Notes: generated from the letters alone by a model not told the origin. Shown: positions 12,699-24,648, counted from the stretch's first letter. The stretch: 64,000 nucleotides of DNA from Phylloscopus collybita (GCA_027886175.1 JAJNNQ010000006.1:2294001-2358000); one strand, 5' to 3'. A program made the numbers and translations.

Positions 12699-14605
12699 TT
12701 ATTATTTTCAGCCTAATCTCAAAAGGAAGCTGGGCTTATCAAATAACCTTCTCAATAGGCTTATCAATAATCTTCTCATTTTGCTGCCTAATAACCTTTT
12801 ACCGTTTTGGCCAGTCACAATGGATCTCAGTTACCAATTTTCAGAGATAATTAGGTTTCTGCTGGTTTAATCAAAATCAGTGGCTATGTGACAGAGAGGA
12901 ACTGATTGAAATTGCAGGGGGAGAATTCAGCTGTTTCATTTGGCAGTAGATGATGCCCACTAAAGACATGAGTACTGGTTAGTCCATTAGTATGTCTGTT
13001 GCTCAGGATGAGCCATGGACATGGTAATTCTGGCCCTGCTGAAGGACAGCTAAGGAGGCACAGAGAGACCTGGCAACATTCAGTAAAAAGGCATCAGGGG
13101 CTGGTGCAGGGGGAAACCAAGAGCACAGGGGAATGAGCAGGTAGGCAGAGATCTGGTAGAGGGTGCAGGGTGGGCCTTTGAGATGGTGCTGGCAGGATGG
13201 AAAATAGTCAGATATCTGAAGACACCGAGATACATAGGGCGGTATGCATTAGTGAGAACACAAGGTAGAAGTCTAAAACAAAAAGACTCATTACAGACTG
13301 AATACCAGATAATTTATCACCTTCTTTTCGGGGTAGTGGCAGAATACAGTGGACCTCAATGGGTGTAGCACATTTGAATTAAGATTCTCGATCTCTACTA
13401 GAAAACAACAGTTTTGCTCATAGATTTTAGACCAAGTGTAGCAATACATATCTTCATGGAATGTTAGATCCATAAAAATATGGCTTTTTCACCAATTCAA
13501 ATAGTCTATCAAATGAGTCATACAATATATAAATAAAAATATAAAATTGTTCAAGGCAAAAAACTATGTTACTTACTAGTTTAAGGAACAGCCAAGAATT
13601 TAAGTTGGGAAAATAATAAAAGGTACACACAGAAGTGTTACTTGTAAGGGGAAGAATCAGTGAATGACAACTAGACAGACTGATAAGAGATCAATATTTT
13701 CTCTAGTAATCTCATTTTAAAAATCAATAGAGACCAAATGATTTTTTAAAAATGTTCAATTTAAACCCCAAACATTCAATCTCTTTTGGGTTTTCTTGTC
13801 TTTTTCTTTTTTTCCCTTTAAGTGAACTGTCATTTCCTTTCTTCAGTAAGCAGTTGTCCAAGCAATTTTTAAAGAGTGATTGGATTTGCCCTGGTTGAAA
13901 CAGGAGAGTTGTGATTTTTTTTTTAATTAGTAGAGGACCTTTGTACAAGTGGCTTATGTTCCCAGAAGCCATCTATTGTACCTCAGGAAATTTTTTATGA
14001 AGTTTTGCTGACACAAGTGTCATGGAAATATTGAGGCAATTAATTGCAGAAAGGTGTATTGATGTTAGAAGTTACGCAATGTTAAAAAACTGCAGACATA
14101 CTTGGAGACTTCTAAGGAAAAGTGGATATTATTTTAAGTACTTGACCAAGACTTCTGCAGTACCTAGTGCAGGTGAAAGCATGGTTCTTGAGTGAGTTAG
14201 ATAGCTTGGTGCCAGTGTGTTGGTTGTGCTTTGCACTGAGAAGAACAGAGAAAAAGCAGTATTCATCCTATAAATGTCGTTTCAGAATGATGCCCACTTT
14301 TGACTCCAAGATGCAATTAAAAATATAGAACATTAGAACACTTCTAAACATTGTCACAAACTGTTACCTTACTTGTGAAATGTTTACACAGTGTTTAGTT
14401 AGAATAGCTGAGGGGAGAATGAGTTTAGTGCCTATTTCATTCAGTAAGAAATGCCCACATTGTAACAAGGATGGCACAGGCTGCAGAACGATTTATATTA
14501 TGCCACAATAACTTGTACTTTGCTAAGCTGTAATGATGCACAATTTCTAATAGGTGCCTCATAGACAGGTGTAAAAAGCAGAACACAGTTTAACATGCTT
14601 TTATA

Positions 14606-14646
14606 GCAACACTGCTACTAAAATATTCATTTAGTAGCAGTGTTGC
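14606..14646. repeat. Perfect 17-bp-arm palindrome with 7-nt loop
   Basis: Arms gcaacactgctactaaa and tttagtagcagtgttgc are exact reverse complements around atattca. As RNA this is a stable short hairpin. Flanking pairing is poor apart from a possible catg/catg match, so a classical microRNA precursor (about 30 bp of stem) is not supported. A second, smaller perfect hairpin follows 2 bp later. It could be a small foldback element or a local inverted duplication. Confidence 0.95.
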
Positions 14647-14648
14647 CA

Positions 14649-14675
14649 TGGTGTATAACTGTGCCATATACACCA
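14649..14675. repeat. Second palindrome, 9-bp arms, 9-nt loop
   Basis: Arms tggtgtata and tatacacca are exact complements around actgtgcca. It sits 2 bp downstream of the 17-bp-arm palindrome; the two together span 70 bp. Confidence 0.95.
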
Positions 14676-15272
14676 CAGATAAAAAAAGTTTGTACAAGCT
14701 TAATTTAGCAGTGGTATTCTAGTCTATCACAGTGACCAGCTCATTTTAGTATCGCTTGTGTCACCTGTATTTTATTATGGAGATCAGATATTTACAAAGT
14801 TGGGAAAATATTTAACTCCTAATGCTGATACTTGATTAAGAGTACAGGTCAAAAAAGTTCTGAAAATCTTCTGTTTTCTTCTGTTTTAATATTCAAATAT
14901 CTGTATTCTTAATACATTTATAAACTTCTCTGACACTTAAGTCTGTTTTTCAAGTTCTCTGTACCAGCCTAACTCACTAATGGGGAAACAGCTAAGACTC
15001 CAGCCTCCTAAAATACCTCTTCACAAGTTTATGTTCATCACTGTAAATGTGCCAGACTGAGATGGAAGCATCTAGGTCCTTGAAAGATCTAGTATTTGAT
15101 TGAAAGGCCTATGGAGAAAGAGTGAGACATTTTTAAATAGAAAGATTCTCACTCCCATCTCTTGCCAAAAAACAGATAAAATAAATCAGTTAGACACTAA
15201 AGTTCTAGAATATACAGCAAGTTAATAATTTTTTTTTTTTTAATTCCTTTTATTTGGTTTGCTCGTTTGCGT

Positions 15273-15950
15273 CTGTGGTGGGCTAACCCTGGCTGGATGC
15301 CAGGTGCCCACCCAATCTGTTCTGTCACCCCCCTCCTCAGCTGGGAAGAGGAAATATAATGAAATGCCTGTAAATCAAGACAGGGGAAGGGAGAGATCAC
15401 TCACCAATTACTGTCACAGGCAAAACAACTTCACTTGAGGAAATTAATTTATAGTAAATCAAATCAGAGTAGGAAGATGAAAAATAAATACAGATCTTAA
15501 AACACCTTCCCCCTACTCCTCCCTTATTCCCAAGTTCAGCTTCACTCCTACCTTTCTCTACCTCCCCCCCTTCAGCAGCACAAGAGGATGCGGAAAGGAG
15601 GCTGTGATCAGTTCTTCACACATTGTCTCTGCCACCACTTTCTCCTCAGGGGTAGGACTCCTCACTGTCTTCCTCTGCTTCAGCGTGGGGTCCCTCCCAT
15701 AGGAGACAGTCCTTCATGCGCTTCTCTCTTGTGAGTCCTTCCCACTGGCTGCAGCTTGCAGGAACTGCTCCAGCCTGGGGCCCTTCCACAGGGTCACAGA
15801 TTCTGCCAGAAAACCTGCTTCAGTGTGGGCTCCTCTCCCCATAGGGCCCCAAGTCCTACCAGGAGCCTGGTTCAGTGTGGGCTTCCCACACCCAGAGATC
15901 ACAGCCTACTTTTGACATATACCTGCTCCAGACTGGGATCCTCCACCTCA
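15273..15950. mobile_element. Avian LTR-type retrotransposon fragment (endogenous retrovirus LTR, probable)
   Basis: The stretch starting tgtggtgggctaaccctggc, followed by a gcccaccc-type GC-rich block, a purine-rich agggagagatcactcacc block, and repeated 'ctgcttcagtgtgggctcc' units, resembles a high-copy LTR family I know from many bird genomes (probably ERVL-like; name and orientation not certain). It ends abruptly near 15950, so the element is truncated. It carries no coding capacity that I can see; the open frames across it are by-products of its base composition. Five or six degenerate internal repeats occupy 15675-15950. A T-run with short A/T-rich sequence lies just before it (15228-15260). 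Confidence 0.55.
15675..15950. repeat. Degenerate tandem array of about 45-bp units inside the LTR fragment
   Basis: Units start near 15675, 15718, 15763, 15814, 15866 and 15921. Each shares a core of the form ctgctycagygtgggnyccc followed by a caca/gggtcacag/cctgccagga-like tail. Spacing is 43-55 bp, with substitutions and indels between units. Confidence 0.7.
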
Positions 15951-16032
15951 GTTGCTTTCTTAATCAATGACATCAGTTTCTCTGAGTGGTTTTATGATGT
16001 TAAAAATTCTTCATTTCTCTTATTTTAACTTA

Positions 16033-17085
16033 GAGAATCCTAGAATAGTTTTGGCTGGAAAGCACCTAAAAATATTCTAGTTCTAACCCTGCTGCTGTGG
16101 GAAGGGGCACCTTCCAACTAGATTAGGTTGCTCAAAGCCCCATCCAACCTGTACTTGAGCACTTCAGGAACAGGGCATCCACAACTTTTCTGGCCAAACT
16201 ATGCCAGTGACCCACCACCCTCATAGTAATGAATTTCTTCCTAATACCTGATCTAAATCTACTTGTTTTCTGTTCAAAGCCATTCCCCCTTGTCCTATCA
16301 CTATATGCCCTTCCAGTCCCTCTCCATTTCTCTTATAACCCCTTTTATGTACTGGAAGGTGTTATAAGGTCTCCTTCAGAGTTTTCTCTAGGCTGAGTAA
16401 CTCTTAGCTTGTCTTCACAGTAGAAGTGCTCCAGCACCCGCATCGTCTTTGAGGCCTTCCTATGGACTTGCTCCAGCAGGTTCATGTCTTTCTTATATTG
16501 GGGAGCCCAGAGCTGGATGCAGCACTGCAGGTGGGGTCTCACCAGTGCAGAGCAGAGGAGCAGAATCCCCTCCCTCACCCTGTACTGCTTTCAGTGCAGC
16601 CCAGGACATGTTTGGCTTTCTGGGCTGCAAGTGCACACTGCCAGGTCATATCCAACTTCTCACCTTCCAGCACTCCCGAGTCCTTGTCAGAGCTGCTTTC
16701 GATCTGTTCATCCCCCAGCCTATGCTGATACCAGTGGTTACCCCAGCCCAGGTGCAGGACCATGCTGAACCTCATGAAATTTCACTGGCTCCACTTCTTC
16801 ACCTCCAGAGAGGTCCCTCCAGACAGCATTCCATCCCACATGCGTGTTAGCTGTATCAGTCAGCTTGGTATCATCTGCATCATCATTCTGAGAGTGCACT
16901 CAATCCCACTATGTCATTGATGAAGATAATAAACTTTCCTACTCCCAGTGCAGACACCCAAGGTCTGTACTGACCATTTGTCACACATCTCCATCAGGAC
17001 CTTGAGCCTTTGACTGCTACCCTCTGGATGCAACCATCTAACCATTTAATTCCTCAACCAGAGTAACCAGTCCAGCACAGTAACG
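16033..17085 (-). mobile_element. CR1 non-LTR retrotransposon fragment, reverse strand, 5'-truncated
   Basis: The left edge (agaatcctagaatagttttg) is the reverse complement of the CR1 3' end, followed by the standard 3' region (gtcctttccagcc-type tail, 'acctgatctaaatctactt', 'cccttgtcctatcacta', 'agctggatgcagcactgcag'). It continues into CR1 sequence near ctctggatgcaaccatcta at about 17030. At about 1 kb it is the longest element here, yet it is only the distal part of a roughly 4.5 kb family, as usual for CR1, which truncates at the 5' end on insertion. Open frames on the other strand within it are not genes. The right boundary is approximate. Confidence 0.85.
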
Positions 17086-17708
17086 AAACTTTAGTTTCTG
17101 TTAAAAATACTAATGAAAGTCTGATAAATATTTGGGTTTTTAAAATGTACATAGCACATTGCAACTAGTATTTTTCCCTAAAAAAAAAGTTTGTGAATCT
17201 TAAGTGAATTTCTGTGTCTACTCAAATCCATCATGATCTAAAATAGTTTTTGGTAACCAAGCAGTGTATTACCTGCTTCTCTATATTCAACATTTTTCAA
17301 CAAAACAGTCAGAATTCTTAAATTAATTATGTGGGTGAATTATATGAATGTGTATCTTTGTGTCAGGTTTACAGAAAGCAAGTTTTAAAAATACAGTCTA
17401 GTATTAATGATAGTCTTCAACAATTATACCATCTTGTTATGTGTGTAATGATAGTATTTCTTTAAACCATTAATGGTGTTTAGTGTTAAATAATTGTCAC
17501 ATGCTTTTTTTTGTTTAAATCAAGTTTAGTGTCATTAATTCCATTCTGACTTGAAATGATGTCCTGGAAATGAAAAGTAAAGATTACTTCAGCACTTGTC
17601 TGTCAATCAAAGTTACTGTTACAGTTGTTCATTTTAGAAGTACATCATGATATGCTGTGACTTGATAGATAGTCACTAAAATACATTTTGCGGCCTGTTT
17701 CTTTACAG

Positions 17709-17860
17709 AAATTTCCGTCTGAAGGACTGGCAAATGTTGTTCGAAACGTATTTGACTTTGACTCCTACAACAATGAAATGCGTGAAATTTTATACAACAC
17801 TTTGCACAAATACGGGATCCCTATTGGAGCAAAGCCGACCAATGTACAACTGGCCAAGGA
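17709..17860 (+). CDS. VWA8: VWA8 exon 5 in window: lid continuation; end point of a possible short isoform
   Basis: 152 nt, phase 0 at the start, ending with two bases (GA) of a split glutamate. It encodes KFPSEGLANVVRN, then FDFDSYNNEMREIL and HKYGIPIGAKP, ending VQLAKE with the split codon. It completes the helical lid after the third ATPase core. Acceptor ttacag, donor gtaaga. The donor is notable: if the intron is not removed, the reading frame continues GAG TAA, giving a stop immediately after the glutamate. See the regulatory entry at 18121 and the finding on the short form. Confidence 0.95.
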
Positions 17861-18120
17861 GTAAGAATAACATAAGATATATATTGCGAAGACATGTTTC
17901 TCACTATCACTTTTTATAGTGTGTTATCTTGCTGCTAATTGATTTAAAAACAACCTGGAATTCTTGGAAGTCAATCCTCCACTGATTCAAATTTTATAAT
18001 CTTCAAAATCAGTTACAAGAATATAAGTTACTTCATGACTGAGTATTTGTTTATTATTAATATTTAATCTATAATGTCCATGTACATATTGATAGCTTGT
18101 AAGGTAAACAGGTATATCTT

Positions 18121-18126
18121 AATAAA
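18121..18126 (+). promoter_or_regulatory. VWA8: Candidate polyadenylation signal AATAAA for a short VWA8 form
   Basis: AATAAA lies 257 nt after the stop formed by read-through of the exon 5 donor (17862-17864). It is followed by a T/GT-rich stretch (tgtttcttctcctgtgtttt) within about 15-35 nt, the usual layout of signal plus downstream element. Use of this site would end an mRNA whose coding part stops after the third ATPase module. No transcript evidence is available here; AATAAA also occurs often by chance in AT-rich introns. Confidence 0.35.
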
Positions 18127-18518
18127 GGGAAATACTTGTTTCTTCTCCTGTGTTTTTAATTGAATTGCAATACACTTCTGTCCTGTTACTTATCACCTAA
18201 GTCTGCAGAAAAAAGGAAATTGTCTTCAGTGGTAGTTGGGTTTTGTCTTTGATGCTCACAGAGGGCTCCGCAAAAGTATTTCTCCTGAATGAAGCAGTGC
18301 ATATAAGCTCCAAGAACAACTTTTGCATGTGTCTGTAAATCACTGTTATTCTTTAATTGTATTACTAGTTGACATATTACACCATATACTTCTTTTGCAG
18401 AGGTTAGAATCCGAACAGCTACATTATGTAGTAAAGCCCTCCCATCTTCAAGCCACCCCCCTACTCTCTAAAGGGGCCTTACCAGAAAACTGGAGATATT
18501 TTTTATAAGGGCCTTTAT

Positions 18519-18790
18519 TGACAGGACAAGAGGGAATGGTGTTAAACTGAAAGAGGCTATGTTTAGGTCAAACATTAGGAAGAAATTCTTTGCTGTGAGG
18601 GTGGTAAGACACTGTAACAGGTTGCTCAGAGAAGTTGTGGATGCCCCCTCCCTGCAAGTGTTCAAGGCCACGTCGGACAGGGCTTTGAACAACCTGGTCT
18701 AGTGGAAGATGTCCCTTCCCGTGGCAGGGGGGTTTGAACCAGATGATCTTTAAGGTCCCTTATAACCCAAACTATTCTATGATTCTGTGA
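18519..18790 (+). mobile_element. CR1 3' end fragment, + strand
   Basis: A near-complete CR1 3' tail: gacaggacaagagggaatgg, then attaggaagaaattctttgc, caggttgctcagagaagttg, then ggtcccttataacccaaact and the terminal attctatgattctgtga. About 270 bp, 5'-truncated. It is divergent enough from the usual consensus to be an old insertion. Confidence 0.88.
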
Positions 18791-19036
18791 AATAAATGTA
18801 ACACATTCTTCCAAAATTCACAGAAAACAGGCTTAAGTAGATCATATTAAAAAGCATTTAGGAAACTTAATCTGTATTGAGCTCTAATACGTAATTGATT
18901 TATGAAGAAACAAATATTTCCCTTTCATGGAGAAAGCTTTATGGATATATGGAAAATTGAGTTGCCACATGACATACGTAATTTACATTTACTAAGGAGG
19001 AACTGATTTTTATGGCATGATGTATTAATAGTGATT

Positions 19037-19222
19037 CTGGTGTGGGTGAGTGAGCACTGGAACAAATTGCCTAGAGAGCTTCTGGAATGTCTCTTACTGG
19101 AGATATTCAAGAACCTTTGGATGCAACCCTGTGCCACGTGCTCTAGGGTGAACCAGCTTGAGCAGGGAGATTGGAGCATGTGACCACTGTGGTCCTTTCC
19201 AGCCTTACACATTCTGTGGTGT
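19037..19222 (+). mobile_element. Second CR1 3' end fragment, + strand
   Basis: A shorter CR1 tail: gagcactggaacaaattgcc, then ctggagatattcaagaacc, then ggtcctttccagccttacac and a terminal attctgtggt. It lies about 250 bp after the other CR1 tail in the same orientation but matches a different CR1 subtype at the 3' end, so it looks like an independent insertion, not a duplication. Confidence 0.8.
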
Positions 19223-21637
19223 TAAGTGTCCATGTGTAGGTTTCTCCTGCTGCAGCACCACTGTTATCATATCTAACATCCTACATATAATTATTAAAAA
19301 AGATTGGCAGTGTAGTGCCTGTGGTGTACCTTTTCATCTTGATGACAGGACTATTATGTGCCTGGGGAACCAGTGTTTGAGCAACGACAAAGCCTGTCAA
19401 ATTGACAAGAACGTGTGTGAAACTCTTGCCATAATTTCTTTGCTGAACATTACTTGGTAATTTCTATTTTAAAGAATTACAATGTTTGTCATGGTTTTTG
19501 AGAAATTTGCTCTTTGTATAATTTTAGAAGCATTAGATGTGGGAGAGGAATCTTTAGTAACGAGACAATCAGAAGTTTAGGAAGCATAAGAGAAAGACTA
19601 TTGTAATTGGGGACTGCTCAGTCTAGAAGTGAGAAGATAAAAGAAAAATGTAATTATATTGAATTAAAGATAAACACCTGGTCATTTTGAATTTGTCACT
19701 GAGGTTTTCTAGGACAGGTTACACCAAAGATGACAGACTTATAAGATCCCCACAAGATGCTAATCAAAAACTTCACTAGACAGGCAGCTGTGAATACATA
19801 ATTTTTACACTGAAGGCCCAGGGGAGGAGAAACTACGGGAGCAGTTCACACACAGCTGATGGAAGCAACTTTTTCTTGGCTCTCACCGTGCTGGGCTGAG
19901 CACCTGGCTTTGATGATCTGTCTTTCTTGGTCTCAAACCCTCACTTGCATCCACTACATGGTAATTCAGGTTCTTAGCCCTAGGTTGTAAGACAACCTTA
20001 GTTTTAGTCATGAGATTCACTCCTGTGGAGCTTGTAAGCCACAGGTAGATCACCTTGAATTACAGCCACATCTTTCAGGTTCAGGCACAGTTGATCCTGT
20101 CTTGAGGTTAAAGAACATTGAGATAATCTCTCTGAATCTGTTCCAGCCCGTATTGCAAGCTCCCATGGTGGACAGACGTGTTGAGGTAATTGGGTATATG
20201 TTGTTTGGACTGCTGCAGAAAAGGTAGTGCAGAAAAGTATTGACCTCTCTATCGTTTTCTATCAATCTGAGAACAGAATAATGGTGTTAATCTAGTCTGG
20301 CCCACTTCCTTCAGAAAAGATGCAGGTTATTCTAAAAACTTACCTCATTTTTTTTTTCTGATTCATACCTGAAGACCTTCAGAGATGAAGTTCTATAACC
20401 TCCCAAGGGCAAGTCCCTGTTTTTAAGGCCTCTGTTTGGTTTTATTTTTCTTTTATGTTCCTTGTCTTCACTTGATGTGCGTCTGTCGTTAAGTATTGGA
20501 TGTGAAACTGGTCAAGTTCATTTTTGCTGGGGCCAAGTACAGTAGTATGAGAGTACAGAATAGAAATGTACTGACATTTTAAAAGGCCAGCATGTTTGCA
20601 TTTCATGAAATATTTAATTCATCTCTGGTTTTCTAAACATAAATCTCTACATCCTTTTCACAAAACCCTCCATAGCTCTTACCCCATCTTCACTTTATGT
20701 TGACTTTGTTTGCACTTACAGTTTTCTTACTGTATTGGATATTTTCAGATTGGTTTTATGACATGTCAAGATCACTTTCTGTTTTAAGCTTGTTTTCCTA
20801 CCTGCTTCTAGGCTCGCACAAGCTGGCAATCTCAAAGTGTGATTTCTAGGTGCGATTTCTATGTTGTTCCAGCAACAACAGCATATCTCCACAGATGACT
20901 TCTGTGCCCCAGTCTTTTTTTGGTAGACTTTAAAGACTTACTGGCTATCATAATAAATTGCTCAGCAGTTCTATTAAGTAACACGAAAACTGGGATAATA
21001 GTCCAAACCAACTCTGCCTGAGGATGTTAGTCATACAACAGCAGAATCAATGTATAAGAATACAAATCCTGTACAGTTAAATTTTGCGATACAGAAGCAT
21101 TTCCAGGAGATTCTGGGACAGGAAAATAGTTACAGTGAAATGCTGATTCCTTTATACAGGTGGTCTCTGGCATGTCTTGGCTCAAACAATTTGTGAATTC
21201 TTATTTTAATAAGCTTTGGAGAAGTCACCTATTATTGAATCAAAAAGAAAATTTGTATAAATCAGAATTATTTAAATTGCTGCTGCAACATAACTGCTGT
21301 AATTATAGGAAATAAACCCATGAGACACACAAGCAACACACCAAAATACAGGGTCTCAGTAGAGAAATTATTTAGGTATGTATCCAGCTGAAATTGCTGA
21401 AATCCAGGGGAAATTGAACAGATGTTTGCAAGTAACCCTTATGGGAATTTTAGATTAGACTCTGGAATTAGTATACCTAGTCTTGGAAGGGAAGATTAGA
21501 TGGTGTGTAATGACCATTTACAGAATGATTCTTGCAGTAGTTGTTTTTTCAAGAGAGAAATTAATTTGTTGATACTGATTTATTTATTAGCAAAATTAGT
21601 GTCATATGTTAGACCTGTAAAGGAATGCTTTACTTGG

Positions 21638-21679
21638 TCTTTTTGCTTTCTTCAGCTGTCTTTTTGCTTTTTTCAGTTG
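21638..21679. repeat. Tandem duplication, 2 x 21 bp, pyrimidine-rich
   Basis: tctttttgctttcttcagctg at 21638-21658 is followed directly by a copy with two differences at 21659-21679 and then a partial third unit (tctttttttcc). Each unit resembles a polypyrimidine tract with a CAG, like a weak splice acceptor, but no coding sequence follows. Confidence 0.9.
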
Positions 21680-22206
21680 TCTTTTTTTCCCCAGGTAGGA
21701 TAACCATTCCTCAAAGCACTGACATGTTCAGTATTGTCAGTGTTAAAATACTGTCTGTGTCTCCTGGTACCACCTGTCCACTAGCTTATATTTTTTATTA
21801 GTATTGTATGTAAAGCAGATGGATTGTCTATGATGGTTTGCCAAGACATAGTAGATAAAATTAATTATTCATGGTACTAATTCATTATTTTTCTTTATGT
21901 GTACAGTTACATTTTGTTTTTTCCCATTGACATCTGTCATATTTTTCTGAATTCATGTTAATCTGCCATGTTCATGCACAGTTCAGACCATCTGCAATTT
22001 CTAGGTAAAAGAGCATTTAATCCTAATTCTGACATTTATCCTTGATGAAATTGCCATTCCATATTTTTCCTCCTGTCACTTCCAGGTGCTTCCTATAACT
22101 TCAATATTTGTTTTATATGACCTGGGTGTTTTATATGTAATGTAAATTTGTAAATTTTAACAGCTTTATTTTTCCCTTGAGACTGTTCTTTTGTATGGCT
22201 TTCACA

Positions 22207-22219
22207 CCCCCCCCCCCCC
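22207..22219. repeat. Poly(C) run, 13 C, followed by GGG
   Basis: An uninterrupted C13 run, then ggg. A rare homopolymer for an AT-rich intron; the number of C residues may be affected by sequencing error. Confidence 0.9.
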
Positions 22220-24648
22220 GGGTAATCTGAAGTTGATATGTCTTGTATCATATGTGTCTGTTATCAACCCTGTGTGTTGAGGGGCCAGCTGGGGAAGGGG
22301 AATTGCCAGGGAACAGGAGTTTTAACATACAACTGTTCTGAATGTCTGCTTCAGAGTGTCTACTGAATACATTCAAATCAAAATATGTATGGATAAATTA
22401 TGGAGAAGTGGTTGGCAAGGAATTTTCCTGATTTCAGGCTGTATCTTACTTAAGTCCAAAAAGGTTACGTGGGATGGAAATCTTTTCAGCTAGATGGAGC
22501 ACAGGCTGTTACTGGAGGCCTTGAATAATACATTCTGTGCCAGCACCGAGCTGGTTTACAAGATCATATATTAAGCAGCTTTGTTGTCTGTTGTAGTTCA
22601 TGTCCACAGCTGTACTAGTATGATGTCTGGCAGTGAAGAATTTGCTTTCAGTGGAACTTCAGTTTTACAAGATTCCTAGCCATCTTCTATTATGTACTCT
22701 GAAAGCTAAACAAATAACTTCATAAAGCAGGTTCTGTTGACTTTTTGAACACAGTTGTTTGGTGATTTAGGTTTTTTGTTGTTTGATCATTTTTTTAAAT
22801 ACCCTGAAACAAATTGATTTTCCTAAATCAAAAACACAAAATGGAAAGAAATTGTGTTCTATAGGTATCACTTTGAAAAGTTTTCTAGCAGCACAAGAGA
22901 ACGATGTTTTGACAGATCATTTTTCCTTTGACGGCTGTGCATGCAGAAATTCAGGCTAAATAGTAATTTTTTTGTAGAATTTTCCCATCAGCTGTAGCTC
23001 TTGTGCAATCACTTTTCTGAGCAAAATACCTGCCTATATATACATTTTATGGACGGCAGTAATCATGTAGAAAACCAGGATCTAAAATTAAGGGTGAATA
23101 AACATAAAAACAATTTTGAATTTTTCTTAAGCAACAGGCTTTGACACATCCATAATCAAAAAATTGATCAGGAATAATTCCTTAGAACTTGATCTTAAAT
23201 CTTGGATTTCTTACAAGAATAATGCTGTCTACCTGTAGTTTTTCTGTTCTGGAAACCCTTTCCAGCTTTTGAGGAAGGCAAAAGTCATGGGTTGCTCTGT
23301 ACACCCCAACTTGGAGAGACCAATGAAGTTTTAGTACCATTCTTATGCAGCCACTACACTTTTTATACCTTACAGATTTTTGCCAGTGTTTACTATTCCA
23401 TTATATTCTATCTACCTTTTATGTAAATGCTATTTGATTAATTAATTGAAATACAACAGTATGGCAGGAGCATCTAGTGAAGTTTTTACTAGTCCTGTCA
23501 CTTCAAGTTATTTTCAAAATTTGCTTGTTGCAAGTCCTGGGAGAAAAAGGTAATTTCTTTACTTCCATGTGTATCATATGTATTCACTAAAGGAAGGCTG
23601 TTAAGATGTATACACACATTTTCAGTGTGCATGTGTTGTTCCAGTCATTCTGCACCCTTACTCCCTCCTGAAAGTCATTCAGGAAGCAGATTGATTGTAA
23701 AACCTTAATGCCACCAGCTTCTTCAATAGCCTTAGTCTTTCTTAGATCAGATTTGCATGAGAGAGCAGTGAGACAGCAAAGAAAAAATAAATTTTTCAGG
23801 CCTTGGAAGAATGAAATCCCTGTTACTCTTGACAAGGAGCTTTATATTATGAACTCTGCTTTCTGTTTTATCCTGATATTCAGATCTACATTTTCCTCCT
23901 CTTTGCTATTTATGATGACTTGTTCTGCTGCTTCAGAGAAACTAAATCATTCAAAAACAGGGAAGAGAACAAAACCTCAAAAATCTAGGAGAAAGTAGAA
24001 ATCAGTTTTCCTGAGGGAAGAGAGGAACTATTAGCAAAGAGAATCTCCAGAAAGCTGAAATAGAGTGGAAATGTTTATTTGGGAATGTAGTCTGTAATTC
24101 TGTTGCTATAAAAAGCAGAGTGTTTGGTTAGAGCTGGTTTTTAACATATGTTAATAAATTTTAATAGCTATTCATGATCATTAGTAAAGTTGTTGATTTC
24201 TAGGATGTTGTCCATGGGAGTAATGTGTAAGGAATCAAAACTAAAGTCCAAAACCTTGTGAGAGCTGATGTTCCATTGAGCTAATGGGAAATAACTATTA
24301 CTGATTATTGACATATCAGAGATTATGCTACTCAGAGTCATAGAGTAAAAAGAGGGTTTCTCCTGGGTTTGTTTTTGCACACAAAACAACTGGTGGTTCA
24401 AGACATAGCCAGTGCTTTGCCAACAAATCATCCAAAAAACCAAATCGAAGCCTGGAGTACAATTCTAGTTCATAGACATCTAAACTGACATTTAGTCTAG
24501 TGACTTGACTGTTTGCCTGTTTTTCTGGTTGCATGAACAAATGTATCTAAGAATTTTGTGTATGTGGAAATAGTGTATCATGAATGTTTTTTCCTAATGG
24601 TGTTGAATGTTGTCATTTGCCATGTAAAAACACAACCCCATGTATTTG

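Larger units (their letters stand above)
9690..17708 (+). other. VWA8: VWA8 intron (8,019 bp)
   Basis: Long intron from gtacag to ttacag. It holds a G/T-rich tract at 12643-12698, twin palindromes at 14606-14675, an LTR-type avian repeat at about 15273-15950 and a reverse-oriented CR1 at about 16033-17085. About 80 bp between the last two (15951-16032) I cannot assign. The remainder (9690-12640, 12700-14600, 14680-15220, 17086-17708) shows nothing I can name. Confidence 0.85.

Noticed and set aside
14606..14646. MicroRNA gene at the strong palindrome.
   Set aside because: Only 17 paired bases, with almost no lower stem; no recognised mature microRNA sequence. Kept as a palindrome and finding, not as ncRNA.
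16345..16850. Overlapping open frames of 66-133 codons on both strands.
   Set aside because: They lie inside a reverse CR1 3' region that is GC-rich and stop-poor; there is no start context and no reverse-transcriptase motif.
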